This document shows, piece after piece, positions 1 through 6,934 of a DNA stretch of 11,632 nucleotides. Positions within the stretch are counted from its first letter, which is position 1. Each line of letters starts with the position of its first letter. The stretch comes from Coriobacteriaceae bacterium AM113-163. GTDB lineage: Bacteria > Actinomycetota > Coriobacteriia > Coriobacteriales > Coriobacteriaceae. The position numbers and the translations under genes are program-made. Below the pieces are notes generated by a model. It had not been told where the DNA came from, made no database searches, and worked only from the letters and a program-made list of their open reading frames with translations. Where the stretch lies: contig JAQDWB010000032.1 of assembly GCA_027673765.1 (NCBI GenBank), positions 1-11,632 of the forward strand, in the 5' to 3' direction.

Positions 1-1
1 G

Positions 2-919
2 GACCTCGGGACGCTCTTACACCACGTCTGCGCGCGCCACCAGCTGATCAGCAAGCTCAATAAGAGGGCGAATAAGTATATTCACAAACAAGGCCACGAA
101 TCCTTTTATACCAAGCCTTACGAGGTGGTTCCCGAAAGCGCGAAGCATATTCGAGAGGATTTCACCGATTATTTCACGACTGCTGTAAAGGTCTGTGCAA
201 TTTTTCGACTTGCCGTCGATCCTTTCCCCATATTACTGAGCGAACCCGAATGCGAATTCAGATTCCCTGATTGTATGACACTCGAATTCGGTCAGAGCTT
301 TATTGATAATTGTTTGGGAAACGAGTTTGTTAAGCACTACATTGAGACGGATTATTACCGCAATTGGGTGAATGCGATTAAGTCAACATTTCCTCAGTTG
401 AAGGAGGCAACATATAATGTTTCAAACGTGCACTATATTGATTTGTCCAACATCGAAGACATTCTTGATGAGCTAGATAAGTTAACGTTATATGAGGCAA
501 CTGCTGTTTTATTCACTGCACTATTCTCAGAGAAAGTAATTGCCATTCATATAACCGGCATGCTTGATGCATTTAGTAATTCGGCAAGGCCATCAAGCGG
601 TCTGTACCTTTCAGACATGAGTGCTTACGCGGGGCAACTTGGCGGAGTCAACGTTCCGCTCACGGAGATCTGTCATCTCGCTAGTCTTGATACATCGCAT
701 GAGTATTCTCCCGTTAGCTCATTCATTACTTCGTTTTCTATTGCGTCAGATTTTGTTTGCGTTGAGACCGATAAGCTTCTTGATGACAAAGAAGTTGAGC
801 TAGGCCGAAAAGCGGCAGAAGTGCTTGATTGGCTTTGGAACCGGATCAAAACAGGCCAATGTGCTATGTCCGAATTAAAGGAAACGGCATTGTTCAAGTG
901 GATTAAACAAAACGTGTAA
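2..919 (+). CDS. 5'-truncated CDS, uncharacterised protein (C-terminal 305 residues)
   Basis: The reading frame is open from base 2 to a TAA at 917-919, so the gene enters from outside the window. The GTG at 125 is only an internal codon with no ribosome-binding site, and the frame upstream of it reads as ordinary protein. I do not recognise the family. The visible part is mixed helical, soluble, and has no signal peptide or membrane segment. Near its left end it reads RANKYIH (codons 65-85), an R-x5-H arrangement compatible with the HEPN ribonuclease motif, but such short matches also arise by chance. The base composition is AT-richer than the ugd relic that begins within about 10 bases of the stop, so it looks like acquired cargo whose right edge abuts the ugd tail. 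The CDS is sure; the function is unknown. Confidence 0.8.
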   Translation, partial: DLGTLLHHVCARHQLISKLNKRANKYIHKQGHESFYTKPYEVVPESAKHIREDFTDYFTTAVKVCAIFRLAVDPFPILLSEPECEFRFPDCMTLEFGQSFIDNCLGNEFVKHYIETDYYRNWVNAIKSTFPQLKEATYNVSNVHYIDLSNIEDILDELDKLTLYEATAVLFTALFSEKVIAIHITGMLDAFSNSARPSSGLYLSDMSAYAGQLGGVNVPLTEICHLASLDTSHEYSPVSSFITSFSIASDFVCVETDKLLDDKEVELGRKAAEVLDWLWNRIKTGQCAMSELKETALFKWIKQNV

Positions 920-1247
920 ATAGTTCGTTGTCGCGTCTACGACGGCAAAAGGAGCGGCCAGGGGCGCGTGCCGCCTGACAACGACCGGCTTCGACAACTT
1001 CCGCGCGAGCTCCATCCAGGGCGTCATGAAGCGCGTGAAGGCCAAGGACTGCCAGTACCGTTCCTCTGATGTACGGCATGAGGGCTCGTGTTGCTCGTTT
1101 GTACAGGGGCGGCAGAGCGACTGCATGACGTCGAGTTGCGCCGTCTGAGGCCATCACAATGGTTATCGAGATGTCTGACAGGAATTCGCCACGGAGAAAC
1201 GGAAAGACTTTCCGATACTGATCAAGCAGGTTCGGAACTACCGTCAT
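903..1247 (-). CDS. doubtful minus-strand ORF running into antisense ugd relic
   Basis: An ATG at 1247 lies 5 bases beyond the stop of the broken DUF4209-type gene and opens a 114-codon frame. The first 60 or so residues (from MTVVPNLLDQYRKVFPFLRG) look like plausible protein, and they fall in the only part of block B not otherwise explained. The remainder is antisense translation of ugd relic 1, so at best this is a gene truncated and fused to unrelated sequence at about codon 66. No clear ribosome-binding site precedes it, although translational coupling to the upstream stop is possible. I do not recognise a family. It could equally be non-coding debris. Confidence 0.22.
   Translation of the reverse strand: MTVVPNLLDQYRKVFPFLRGEFLSDISITIVMASDGATRRHAVALPPLYKRATRALMPYIRGTVLAVLGLHALHDALDGARAEVVEAGRCQAARAPGRSFCRRRRDNELFTRFV
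926..1049 (+). pseudogene. ugd: ugd relic 1: internal fragment of UDP-glucose 6-dehydrogenase tail
   Basis: This is the shortest and most decayed of four ugd pieces. It aligns with relic 4 from about the codons for WDRVY through KRVKAK: the stretch encoding [13 protein letters not shown] (about 1008-1048) is nearly identical at base level, while the part before it carries substitutions and small indels. Unlike the other three copies it lacks the 3' end of the gene, because homology stops abruptly at 1049. It has no start codon, no active-site region and no intact frame, so it cannot make an enzyme. It separates the truncated gene on its left from the minus-strand block on its right. Intact Ugd oxidises UDP-glucose to UDP-glucuronate for capsule or exopolysaccharide synthesis. 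Confidence 0.8.
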
Positions 1248-1252
1248 TGGAA

Positions 1253-3298
1253 CTATTCTGACTCAGCATCACAGACAGTTTCATGTTTCTTTCCGATCAA
1301 GCTCTTTGCGAGTTCGAAGACGCTTTGGTCGTAATATGGCCAATCTACGAAGTTTTCGAGGTAGCCGCGGCCCGTTGCGGCCGACAGCTCGTCGTTTATT
1401 TTGAGTGTAATCGCGACGAGCAAGGTCAGCATGCGATAGTAATCGGATCGAATGTTCACCGCATCAGGGTCGGCGATTGGTGAATGCGCATGGTCGTATC
1501 TGTTCCTGAGACCTTGTGAGTTGGGGAAAGAGGCATCGTTAAACATGTAGTCGAGATATGCAGCCTCGTCGGGTGCGAACAGCTTGCCGCTGTATGACAG
1601 CATTTCGTCTGAGACAAGGCCATCGATGAGCGCTAAATCACCGTCTCCACATCCCCCAAGCGCAATTGCACCATTATCCCAAACGGCCTTCAGGCAAATT
1701 GATCGAGGGGTTGGGGAGAGAGCGCCTGTTTCTTCGCACGCACTTACCAGTTGTCGGTCAACTAATTGCTGGAGCACCTCGGCATAAACAGCATCAAAAT
1801 CGTCAAAGGTAACCATGGCATTTGAAATCAAATCGAAGAAGCAACGAACATGGTCGTTATGGCCTCTTCTGTATGTCGGCATGCACTGGTCCGAGAACAG
1901 ATAGAATCCCCATCTGTTAAAGCAGGCTCCGTCGATTGCGTACTTTTTCTCAGAGAGCGCGTTGAGGGTTCCAAAAGTTTTAAAGCTTTCATAGGGGAAA
2001 TAGTCTCCGTCGATTTTTCCAATCCTCGAATATATTGAATAGGACTTAACGGCGCGCTCGATCTCTGGCCCTATCGACTTGCATTTGTCGAGCCACGAAG
2101 CTCCGCTTGACGGCAGCGCCAAGCTGAAATCACTGATTGAGTACTCCTCTGCAAAGTAAACGTTGTACGTCTATTCGAGTGCATCTTCGAGCCTTGTACC
2201 GCGGCTTTCAAGGAAATTCGCGTATGCGATAACTTCGACATTGGCGAGAGATTCCCGGGTGTTGGAGATCGTATTCATTCGGTATTCCCCCAGCACGTGG
2301 GGTCCCAGCGTCGCAAGCAGGCCGCTCTCCTCGTGGGAGTGAGCAGGTGCGGCCATGAGACCGCTTAGATCTACTACGTCCAGTAGATATCTGCAATTGT
2401 TCATGATACTTGCATTGTCGGTGTATTTGGCGAGCCACGTTTCGCTAAAGCTGTAGGTCAAGGTTAGGCCTTCGACCTTTACGCCCTTGCAAGCAATCTG
2501 TTCAGGGTCGATCAGCACCCCGGCTCCGTACTCAAATCCAGTACCTTGCCGGAGTAGCTCATCCATGGCCTTATCGTGGGCCTGCTTTGCACGCACTTTG
2601 ACGTCCGGCGAAGGAGAGAATCTGCATTTTGTCGCGCCGGAAGGCCAATTGAAAAGGGCCTCCATATAATTCGGGTTGGCGCGCTGGTCGTCAAGGTAGC
2701 CTGCCATTATCGAATCGAAGTCGCCCTGGGAAAGGCATTTGGGGAGGTAGATTGCGTTCTGGCTCCTTGATTCCGTCGCATACTCGCGAATGAGCAGCTC
2801 AGCTGAATAATACGGGTTGTCAACTAGTGATTTTCTTATCTCTGCATCGAATAATTTGACGAGCTTGTCGTTCTCCAAGATAGGAGCTAGGCATTCGATG
2901 TGCCGCGAGAGAAGTTCGTCAATTTCCTCGCCGGAGATCATCTTCTCTGCGCCGCAGGCGTGCACCAGGACCCAGAGCTGAGTGGCGTACTGTATCTCGA
3001 GTTCCTCGTAAATACCAAGGATTCCCGAAGACGCGAGCGTCTCCCTCGTATACTTGCAAGCATTCGCGAAGGGCGCAGAAACAACACTTGCAACATCGAT
3101 GCCTTCAGCTTTCTCGAACAATTCGGGGACCGTTTCGAATGTGAGCTTGAGTTGATGTGCCTCTATTGCGTCGTTAATCGTCGCGATTTGAATGTGAGGA
3201 CCCTCCTTCAGGATATGAAGACAACGGTCCATGAAAGCTCCTACAGCCCAGTCATTGCGGCCATAGGAAACAATCCTAGTGTGGTTGAAGTCTCGCAA
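1253..3298 (-). pseudogene. DUF4209-type protein, interrupted by an in-frame amber codon
   Basis: This is a divergent homologue of the intact protein at 7619-9613. It starts at TTG 3298 with AAAGG about 7 bases upstream; that start aligns with the TTG start of the homologue (MRDFNHTR against LEEINHSR). The frame runs 375 codons, meets TAG at 2171-2173, then stays open and homologous for another 305 codons to TAG at 1253-1255. The stop falls exactly where the homologue has tryptophan (RLEDAIEW-TYNVYFA), so one TGG-to-TAG change explains it, with no frameshift. The downstream piece could be mistaken for a gene starting at TTG 2122, but that codon is the leucine of LALPSSG and has no ribosome-binding site. 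The C-terminal motif reads RNRYDHAH, keeping R, N and H of the DUF4209 RNxxxHG signature but with Ala for Gly. Product if read through: about 680 residues, soluble, function unknown. Confidence 0.82.
2171..2173 (-). other. in-frame amber (TAG) replacing a conserved Trp codon
   Basis: The codon separates ARG-LEU-GLU-ASP-ALA-LEU-GLU from THR-TYR-ASN-VAL-TYR-PHE-ALA. In the homologue the same position is TGG (8738-8740). Both flanks remain aligned and in the same frame, so this is a point nonsense change and not a gene boundary. Confidence 0.85.
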
Positions 3299-3361
3299 CG
3301 CTAGCCTTTCTCGCGTAATGCCAACTGCATAAGAATACCGCTGGTTCGGCCTCGTCGGTGG

Positions 3362-3546
3362 TCAACGAAGACGCCTAGTGGAGTCCTTGATGAAAAGCGA
3401 ATAGGCCTTGAGATCCCTGCCGCACACCGCTCCTTCCCTTATGATGTTAGACTCAGTGAGTGCGCGTTGTTGGTCAAAGAGGGCCCTGCCGATAAGGTTG
3501 CTGTAATAAAAGGCCCCGAGGCGCACGTCAGCGTACACCACTGGGA
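3362..3546 (-). pseudogene. 5'-truncated gene relic, about 60 C-terminal codons
   Basis: Reading the minus strand from the edge of ugd relic 2 gives an uninterrupted frame of about 60 codons that ends in TGA at 3362-3364. Its sequence is coherent and protein-like, with segments such as VRLGAFYYSNLIGRALFDQ and GRDLKAYSLFIKDSTRRLR. There is no start codon with a ribosome-binding site, and the frame continues only into antisense ugd, so the 5' part of the gene was probably lost when the ugd tail was placed here. I cannot name the family. It lies about 64 bases upstream of the minus-strand DUF4209-type gene and in the same direction, so it may be the last piece of a former upstream partner. Chance openness of a short GC-rich frame is the alternative. 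Confidence 0.4.
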
Positions 3547-3792
3547 GCCAACTCCGACAACTTCCGCGCGAGCTCCATCCAGGGCGTCATGATGCGCGTG
3601 AAGGCAAAGGGCGTGCCCGTGGTGGTCTACGTGCCCACGCCAGACGCGCCGGAGTTCTTCGGCCCTGAGATCACACACGACCTGGAGGCCTTCAAAGCCG
3701 GCTGCGACGTGATAGTGGCCAACCGCTTGAGCGACGTGCTCGCAGACGTGGCGGACAAGGTGTACACGAGGGATCTGTTTAAGCGGGACTAG
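3547..3792 (+). pseudogene. ugd: ugd relic 2: C-terminal about 82 codons of UDP-glucose 6-dehydrogenase
   Basis: The frame from [22 protein letters not shown] to [13 protein letters not shown] and TAG at 3790-3792 is intact and matches the UDP-binding C-terminal domain of the Ugd/nucleotide-sugar dehydrogenase family. It lacks the Rossmann domain and the catalytic cysteine region entirely, and the internal ATG at 3589 is a methionine codon of the domain, not a start. By hand alignment it differs from relic 4 at about 22 of roughly 250 bases, with both silent and replacement changes (for example VPTPDAP against EPTLDAP). Homology with relic 4 continues through TAGGGGAGAG and then ends. A strong hairpin terminator follows about 55 bases later. 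Confidence 0.9.
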
Positions 3793-3847
3793 GGGAGAGT
3801 ATTCCCAACCGCGATTTTTAGCCTTGCGCAATAATCGAAATATCAAG

Positions 3848-3890
3848 AATGATGCCGTATCGGTTAGCGCCGATACGGCATCATTTTGTT
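3848..3890 (+). terminator. strong Rho-independent terminator after ugd relic 2
   Basis: A perfect 16-bp stem (AATGATGCCGTATCGG, 3848-3863, pairing with 3870-3885) surrounds a 6-base loop and is followed by T-rich TTGTTT. The A-rich left flank means it could also work on the minus strand. It insulates the ugd relic from block C. Confidence 0.85.
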
Positions 3891-3986
3891 TAAGCATGAC
3901 TCCTTTACGGCTATCGGACCATGTGGGTTCCAAACTGTTTAATCAATGATTGCGGTCTTCCAATACGGTCCTCAGGGTATCGAATT

Positions 3987-4036
3987 CCCACATTCATCCG
4001 CACGTGTTCGGATGAATGTGGGAGGCGTTCGGATGA
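3987..4036. repeat. perfect 14-bp palindrome plus a third half-repeat
   Basis: CCCACATTCATCCG (3987-4000) and its exact reverse complement (4009-4022) flank an 8-base loop that begins with the palindrome CACGTG. The element GTTCGGATGAA in the right arm (from 4006) recurs directly 20 bases on (from 4026) as GTTCGGATGAAG. No T-tract follows, so this is not a standard terminator. It sits about 155 bases upstream of the start of the first gene of block C, where an operator or a structured leader would be expected. Non-coding; role unknown. Confidence 0.6.
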
Positions 4037-4177
4037 AGTTGATAATCGAGACATTTCATAGATTGAATTATGTTGACTCCATAAGAGCGGTTATTGTCCA
4101 ATGACTGCATAGGCACGCATCATGACTGTTTTGCATGCCGAACGATTTAATTGCTTACCATTGTCGGAGGTCTTAAT

Positions 4178-4969
4178 ATGACTGCAGACTCAAGCGTGAA
4201 TGTTCCGCTAGAGGCGGACCAACTGTCTGCTCAGATCGCGGCAGCCCTCTTAAAACATCCGGTGCTTTACTATTCAGCTCAGCTTGAGAACTCGCACATA
4301 CTACCTCATTCTGACAAGAAAAGCTTTTTTGGCGACCCTTTTGTCGATACTTTTAATGCCTATAATGCAGCTTTGTTTGATTCTGTTCGCCAGATGATTC
4401 GCTATGAAAAATCTCTTGCTGTCTGGAGCGACATCGTCACAGACATTGACTCTAAAGACGTCAGAAACACCCTCGTTATGGATTACATCTATCCCGTCTT
4501 TAGATTCCTTTCAGATATCCCAAATGTCTTTAAGGATCAGCTCATCCGCGCGTGCGTTAAGCTTGCGACTATCTCTAAGGGCGATTATTCTTTTGTGCAG
4601 ATTAATACTGGCAAAGATAGAGCGCCCCGGTACAACTGGTTTAAAGAGCTGCAAAAGAGTTGTTCCGATACCGCTCTTGGAAACCAACTCATTGGCATTA
4701 TTAATGAAGATCTATTTGAACATCCAGATGCCAAGCATTTTAGAGAGCTTCATGGCTATTCTGCTCATGACCTTACTCCCACATTGGTTTCTGGCGTCAA
4801 CCAGAGCTATTCAGTGGGCGATGCCGTTTCTATCCAAGCCTATACTCCTCCGGTCGATTTGCCCAATGAGCTTGCTATCATAGATCGGCATCGGCTAAGA
4901 ATCCAAAACGCCTATTTGCTATTTGGCAATTACGCTACTGAATTGCAACGTAACTACAAAAGCTTGTAG
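4178..4969 (+). CDS. uncharacterised helical protein, first gene of block C
   Basis: I choose ATG 4178 because GGAGG at 4166-4170 sits 7 bases upstream; the in-frame TTG at 4151 would place that site inside the coding sequence. The product has 263 residues, no signal peptide and no membrane segment, and is mostly predicted helix. I do not recognise the family. One segment, FRELHGYSAHDLTP in the last third, has conserved-looking histidines and recalls C-terminal HEPN-like motifs, but the R and H spacing does not fit Rx4-6H well, so I do not assign it. The gene has its own upstream region of about 290 bases with a terminator and a palindrome. A second gene follows in the same direction after about 97 bases, so the two may be co-transcribed. 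A soluble partner to the membrane protein downstream is conceivable but unsupported. Confidence 0.82.
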   Translation: MTADSSVNVPLEADQLSAQIAAALLKHPVLYYSAQLENSHILPHSDKKSFFGDPFVDTFNAYNAALFDSVRQMIRYEKSLAVWSDIVTDIDSKDVRNTLVMDYIYPVFRFLSDIPNVFKDQLIRACVKLATISKGDYSFVQINTGKDRAPRYNWFKELQKSCSDTALGNQLIGIINEDLFEHPDAKHFRELHGYSAHDLTPTLVSGVNQSYSVGDAVSIQAYTPPVDLPNELAIIDRHRLRIQNAYLLFGNYATELQRNYKSL

Positions 4970-5054
4970 GCATTAGAGCAATGTAGATGAATCGCTGGCT
5001 TCATTGATCACATCTTTAATTGGTGATTCAGGATTTGGAAAATCGTATGCAGCG

Positions 5055-5062
5055 AAAGGAGG
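5055..5062 (+). promoter_or_regulatory. ribosome-binding site fixing the start at 5067
   Basis: AAAGGAGG lies 4 bases before ATG 5067. It decides against the longer frame opening at TTG 5004, whose codons would run through this site. Confidence 0.8.
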
Positions 5063-5066
5063 CCTA

Positions 5067-5627
5067 ATGGACTGGCAGGCTATATCTGCAGTAGGGTCGT
5101 TGCTATGCGCATTGGCAACGTTCTTTGCAGCGTTCGTCGCATTAGCAATGGGCCACAGTGAACATAAGATGAGTGTTTATGCGCGAGGAATATTTTTTGA
5201 AGACGATCATTTTGATTTGCTCGAGCATCATCCAAATTGTTTCAACATTGAAATTATATGTGACGGCAACCAGCCGGTTTATATCACGCATGTTCTCGAA
5301 GGGGCAAGGTTTAATAAAAGCGCTCGTGGGGCTAAAGCTTGGCTCGAATCAAAAATGCGTATTCGTGAATGCGGGATGCCGGGCAGAGGCATCCCCAATC
5401 TAAGGAAACCAAAGTATTGGACACTGCATCCTTTAAGCGATGTAATGAAACTTGAGCAAGGCGAAGTTGGATGCTTCACCATTAGCTTTCTAAGGCTGCA
5501 GGCAATTCAAAAAGAGCGTAAAGAACTAGGCATTTTCAACCTTGATGCGCCCCTGTCTTTTTTGCCCTCGACGTGTCTGGGAAGAAATACAAGATACATG
5601 CTGGTGCAACGCCAAATTCCTTTCTAG
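5067..5627 (+). CDS. small membrane-anchored protein, unknown function
   Basis: The ATG at 5067 is preceded by a near-perfect ribosome-binding site. The 186-residue product has one hydrophobic segment at about residues 5-28 (AISAVGSLLCALATFFAAF within it) directly after a very short N-terminus, then a basic and His-rich turn (GHSEHK), then about 155 soluble residues rich in predicted beta strand. This fits a single-pass protein or uncleaved signal anchor. No catalytic motif is evident and I do not recognise a family. The gene follows the unknown helical gene in block C by about 97 bases, in the same direction. Its stop is only about 70 bases from the start of ugd relic 3. Single-pass proteins with a small cytosolic or outer domain are common in accessory islands, including as effectors, but nothing here proves that. 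Confidence 0.8.
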   Translation: MDWQAISAVGSLLCALATFFAAFVALAMGHSEHKMSVYARGIFFEDDHFDLLEHHPNCFNIEIICDGNQPVYITHVLEGARFNKSARGAKAWLESKMRIRECGMPGRGIPNLRKPKYWTLHPLSDVMKLEQGEVGCFTISFLRLQAIQKERKELGIFNLDAPLSFLPSTCLGRNTRYMLVQRQIPF

Positions 5628-5698
5628 AAGAAGCAACTACGAAGATGACAAGGGTTTCTCCTCTAACAGGAGAGCCAGTTCGGGATAAAGTCCGGTAG

Positions 5699-6053
5699 AA
5701 CCGCGCCCGCAAGGACTTCGTGGCCGACGAGGTGCTGCAGATTGTGGGGGCCACGTCTACGAAGGCAGCCGAAGCCAGTCGTGGGCGTGTACCTCCTGAC
5801 GATGAAGTCCAACTCCGACAACTTCTGCGCGAGCTCCATCAAGGGCGTCATGAAGCGCTTGAAGGCCAAGGGCGTGCCCGTGGTGGTCTGCGAGCCTACG
5901 CTGGACGCGCCGGAGTTCTTCGGCTCCGAGGTAACGCACGGCCTTGAGGCCTTCAAGGCCGGCTGCGACGTGATCGTCGCTAACCGCTGGAGCGACGAGC
6001 TCGCGGACGCTGTGGACATGGTGTACGCGAGGGATCTGTTTAAGCGAGGCTAG
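5699..6053 (+). pseudogene. ugd: ugd relic 3: C-terminal about 118 codons, frameshifted
   Basis: Homology starts at the codons for [14 protein letters not shown] (5699 onward) and ends at TAG 6051-6053. The first part reads in one frame to about VLQIVG. The region from about 5745 to 5775 is scrambled by indels, and the rest reads in another frame from [18 protein letters not shown] to ARDLFKRG. It covers the C-terminal UDP-binding domain and part of the central helix of Ugd and has no start. Replacement changes at normally conserved sites (YRL to YLL, NFRAS to NFCAS, IQG to IKG, VYEPT to VCEPT) indicate relaxed selection. After the stop it shares only about TAGGGGA with the other copies. No terminator hairpin is visible downstream. 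Confidence 0.88.
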
Positions 6054-6092
6054 GGGAATGGCCAATCTCTAATCAGCATAAGAGCATTTAGG

Positions 6093-6710
6093 CTATCTTG
6101 GCTTTCTCATTGACTCGTCAAAATCATTAATGTACAGCTTCAGAATATCGCCTTCGGCTAGGCGGCCACCTTGGCCCATATCCTTTCGAAGTTGAATAAT
6201 TATTTTTTCCATTAGAAGAAGCAGCTCTTTACCATCTGCCTTTCCTTTATTAGGGGCAAGCCTCCAATCATCCCATAGCTTTATTGCCTTTGCGGATCCC
6301 CACAGCGTCAATTCTTGGCCGAATTCGTAAAAATCATCCATCATCTCATCAGGCGAGTATTCCTCACCGGATTTTGTCTTCTGCAGCATTTTGAAGTTAA
6401 TTTCAATTAACTTACGGTAAGGCTTTTCTCGTCGGCCCCTAAGGAACTCAAGTTTTTTGTATCTATACGAAAGGTATTCCTTAAGAATCGCGCCACCAAC
6501 CACTGTAATTATCGAAACGCAAGAGGTAATTAACGCGACTACAATCGCAGCGTCCATCGTAGGAAGAACCTTGATGAAATCTGAAATCCAGCCCGAAAGC
6601 AATTTATACACAGAAGCAAGGGCCCATACAACAATTATTGCAAAGATCGCAAGTAATAAAACGCCTAAAGCTGTTTGACCCGATGTACTATTGGTCTCTC
6701 GTGTGGACAC
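6093..6710 (-). CDS. two-pass membrane protein with cytosolic helical domain
   Basis: The start is GTG 6710 with AGGAGA (reverse complement of 6717-6722) 6 bases upstream. The 205-residue product has two hydrophobic segments, at about residues 13-38 (within ALGVLLLAIFAIIVVWALA) and 52-78 (within IVVALITSCVSIITVVGG). A basic, charged domain of about 125 residues follows (KYRYKKLEF-like start, then REKPYRKLIEINFKML, and later ELTLWGSAKAIKLWDDWR). That last stretch is typical of uncharacterised accessory membrane proteins found in bacteria and phages. I cannot name the family. It is the only gene of block D and points toward ugd relic 3, from which its stop is separated by 39 bases. A membrane-perturbing or sensing role is possible on topology alone; function unknown. 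Confidence 0.83.
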   Translation of the reverse strand: MSTRETNSTSGQTALGVLLLAIFAIIVVWALASVYKLLSGWISDFIKVLPTMDAAIVVALITSCVSIITVVGGAILKEYLSYRYKKLEFLRGRREKPYRKLIEINFKMLQKTKSGEEYSPDEMMDDFYEFGQELTLWGSAKAIKLWDDWRLAPNKGKADGKELLLLMEKIIIQLRKDMGQGGRLAEGDILKLYINDFDESMRKPR

Positions 6711-6934
6711 TCTCGTTCTCCTCTATTGCTGTTGGTTAAACGGTCCTCTTGTTCCAAATTATCGGACTCGGTGATTACAAATGCGCTAAGAGTATTGTCG
6801 TGAATGGCTCTATCAATTATAGGAGCCTAATTGCATTTAGTAGTTACTTCGGAATATCTATTTTTATTGCCATTCACGGCAGCACTTGCTGCCAGATATT
6901 TTTATAAATTGCAAAAGGATATATTTAGAATCCG
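6711..6934. other. non-coding stretch between block D gene and ugd relic 4, with inverted repeat
   Basis: No gene is visible in these 224 bases. They hold the upstream region of the minus-strand membrane protein gene. They also contain a long-range inverted repeat: CGTGAATGGC at 6799-6808 pairs with 6869-6878, extendable to 12 bp with one G-U. A compact hairpin overlaps the second arm (GGCAGCA at 6878-6884 with TGCTGCC at 6887-6893) and is followed by ATATTTTTAT. This may be a weak terminator facing right or a structured RNA element. Confidence 0.4.

Noticed and set aside
1253..2122. A separate 289-residue gene starting at TTG 2122
   Set aside because: The TTG aligns with an internal leucine of the homologue, no ribosome-binding site precedes it, and coding homology continues upstream to the amber codon at 2171.
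1850..3304. Plus-strand open frames opposite the broken DUF4209-type gene
   Set aside because: The minus strand carries clear full-length homology to the protein at 7619-9613, so these are shadows.
3439..3933. A 164-residue minus-strand open frame
   Set aside because: It runs through a terminator hairpin and antisense ugd and shows no protein-like character; it also conflicts with the more coherent 60-codon remnant in another frame.
4974..5040. Imperfect hairpin between the two block C genes
   Set aside because: The arms (GATGAA with TTCATTGATC) pair only with bulges and there is no clear T-tract, so I do not call a terminator.
5004..5066. Walker A-like peptide (GDSGFGKS) encoded just upstream of the block C membrane protein
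   Set aside because: The stretch is only about 20 codons from a TTG, has no ribosome-binding site of its own, overlaps the strong site for ATG 5067, and has no further NTPase motifs. Chance resemblance is likelier.
5653..5676. Short hairpin CTCCT/AGGAG after the single-pass membrane protein gene
   Set aside because: The stem is 6-7 bp and no T-run follows.
5536..6065. Long minus-strand open frames across the ugd relics
   Set aside because: They are antisense shadows of GC-rich ugd sequence and recur in the same form in every copy (for example [13 protein letters not shown]).
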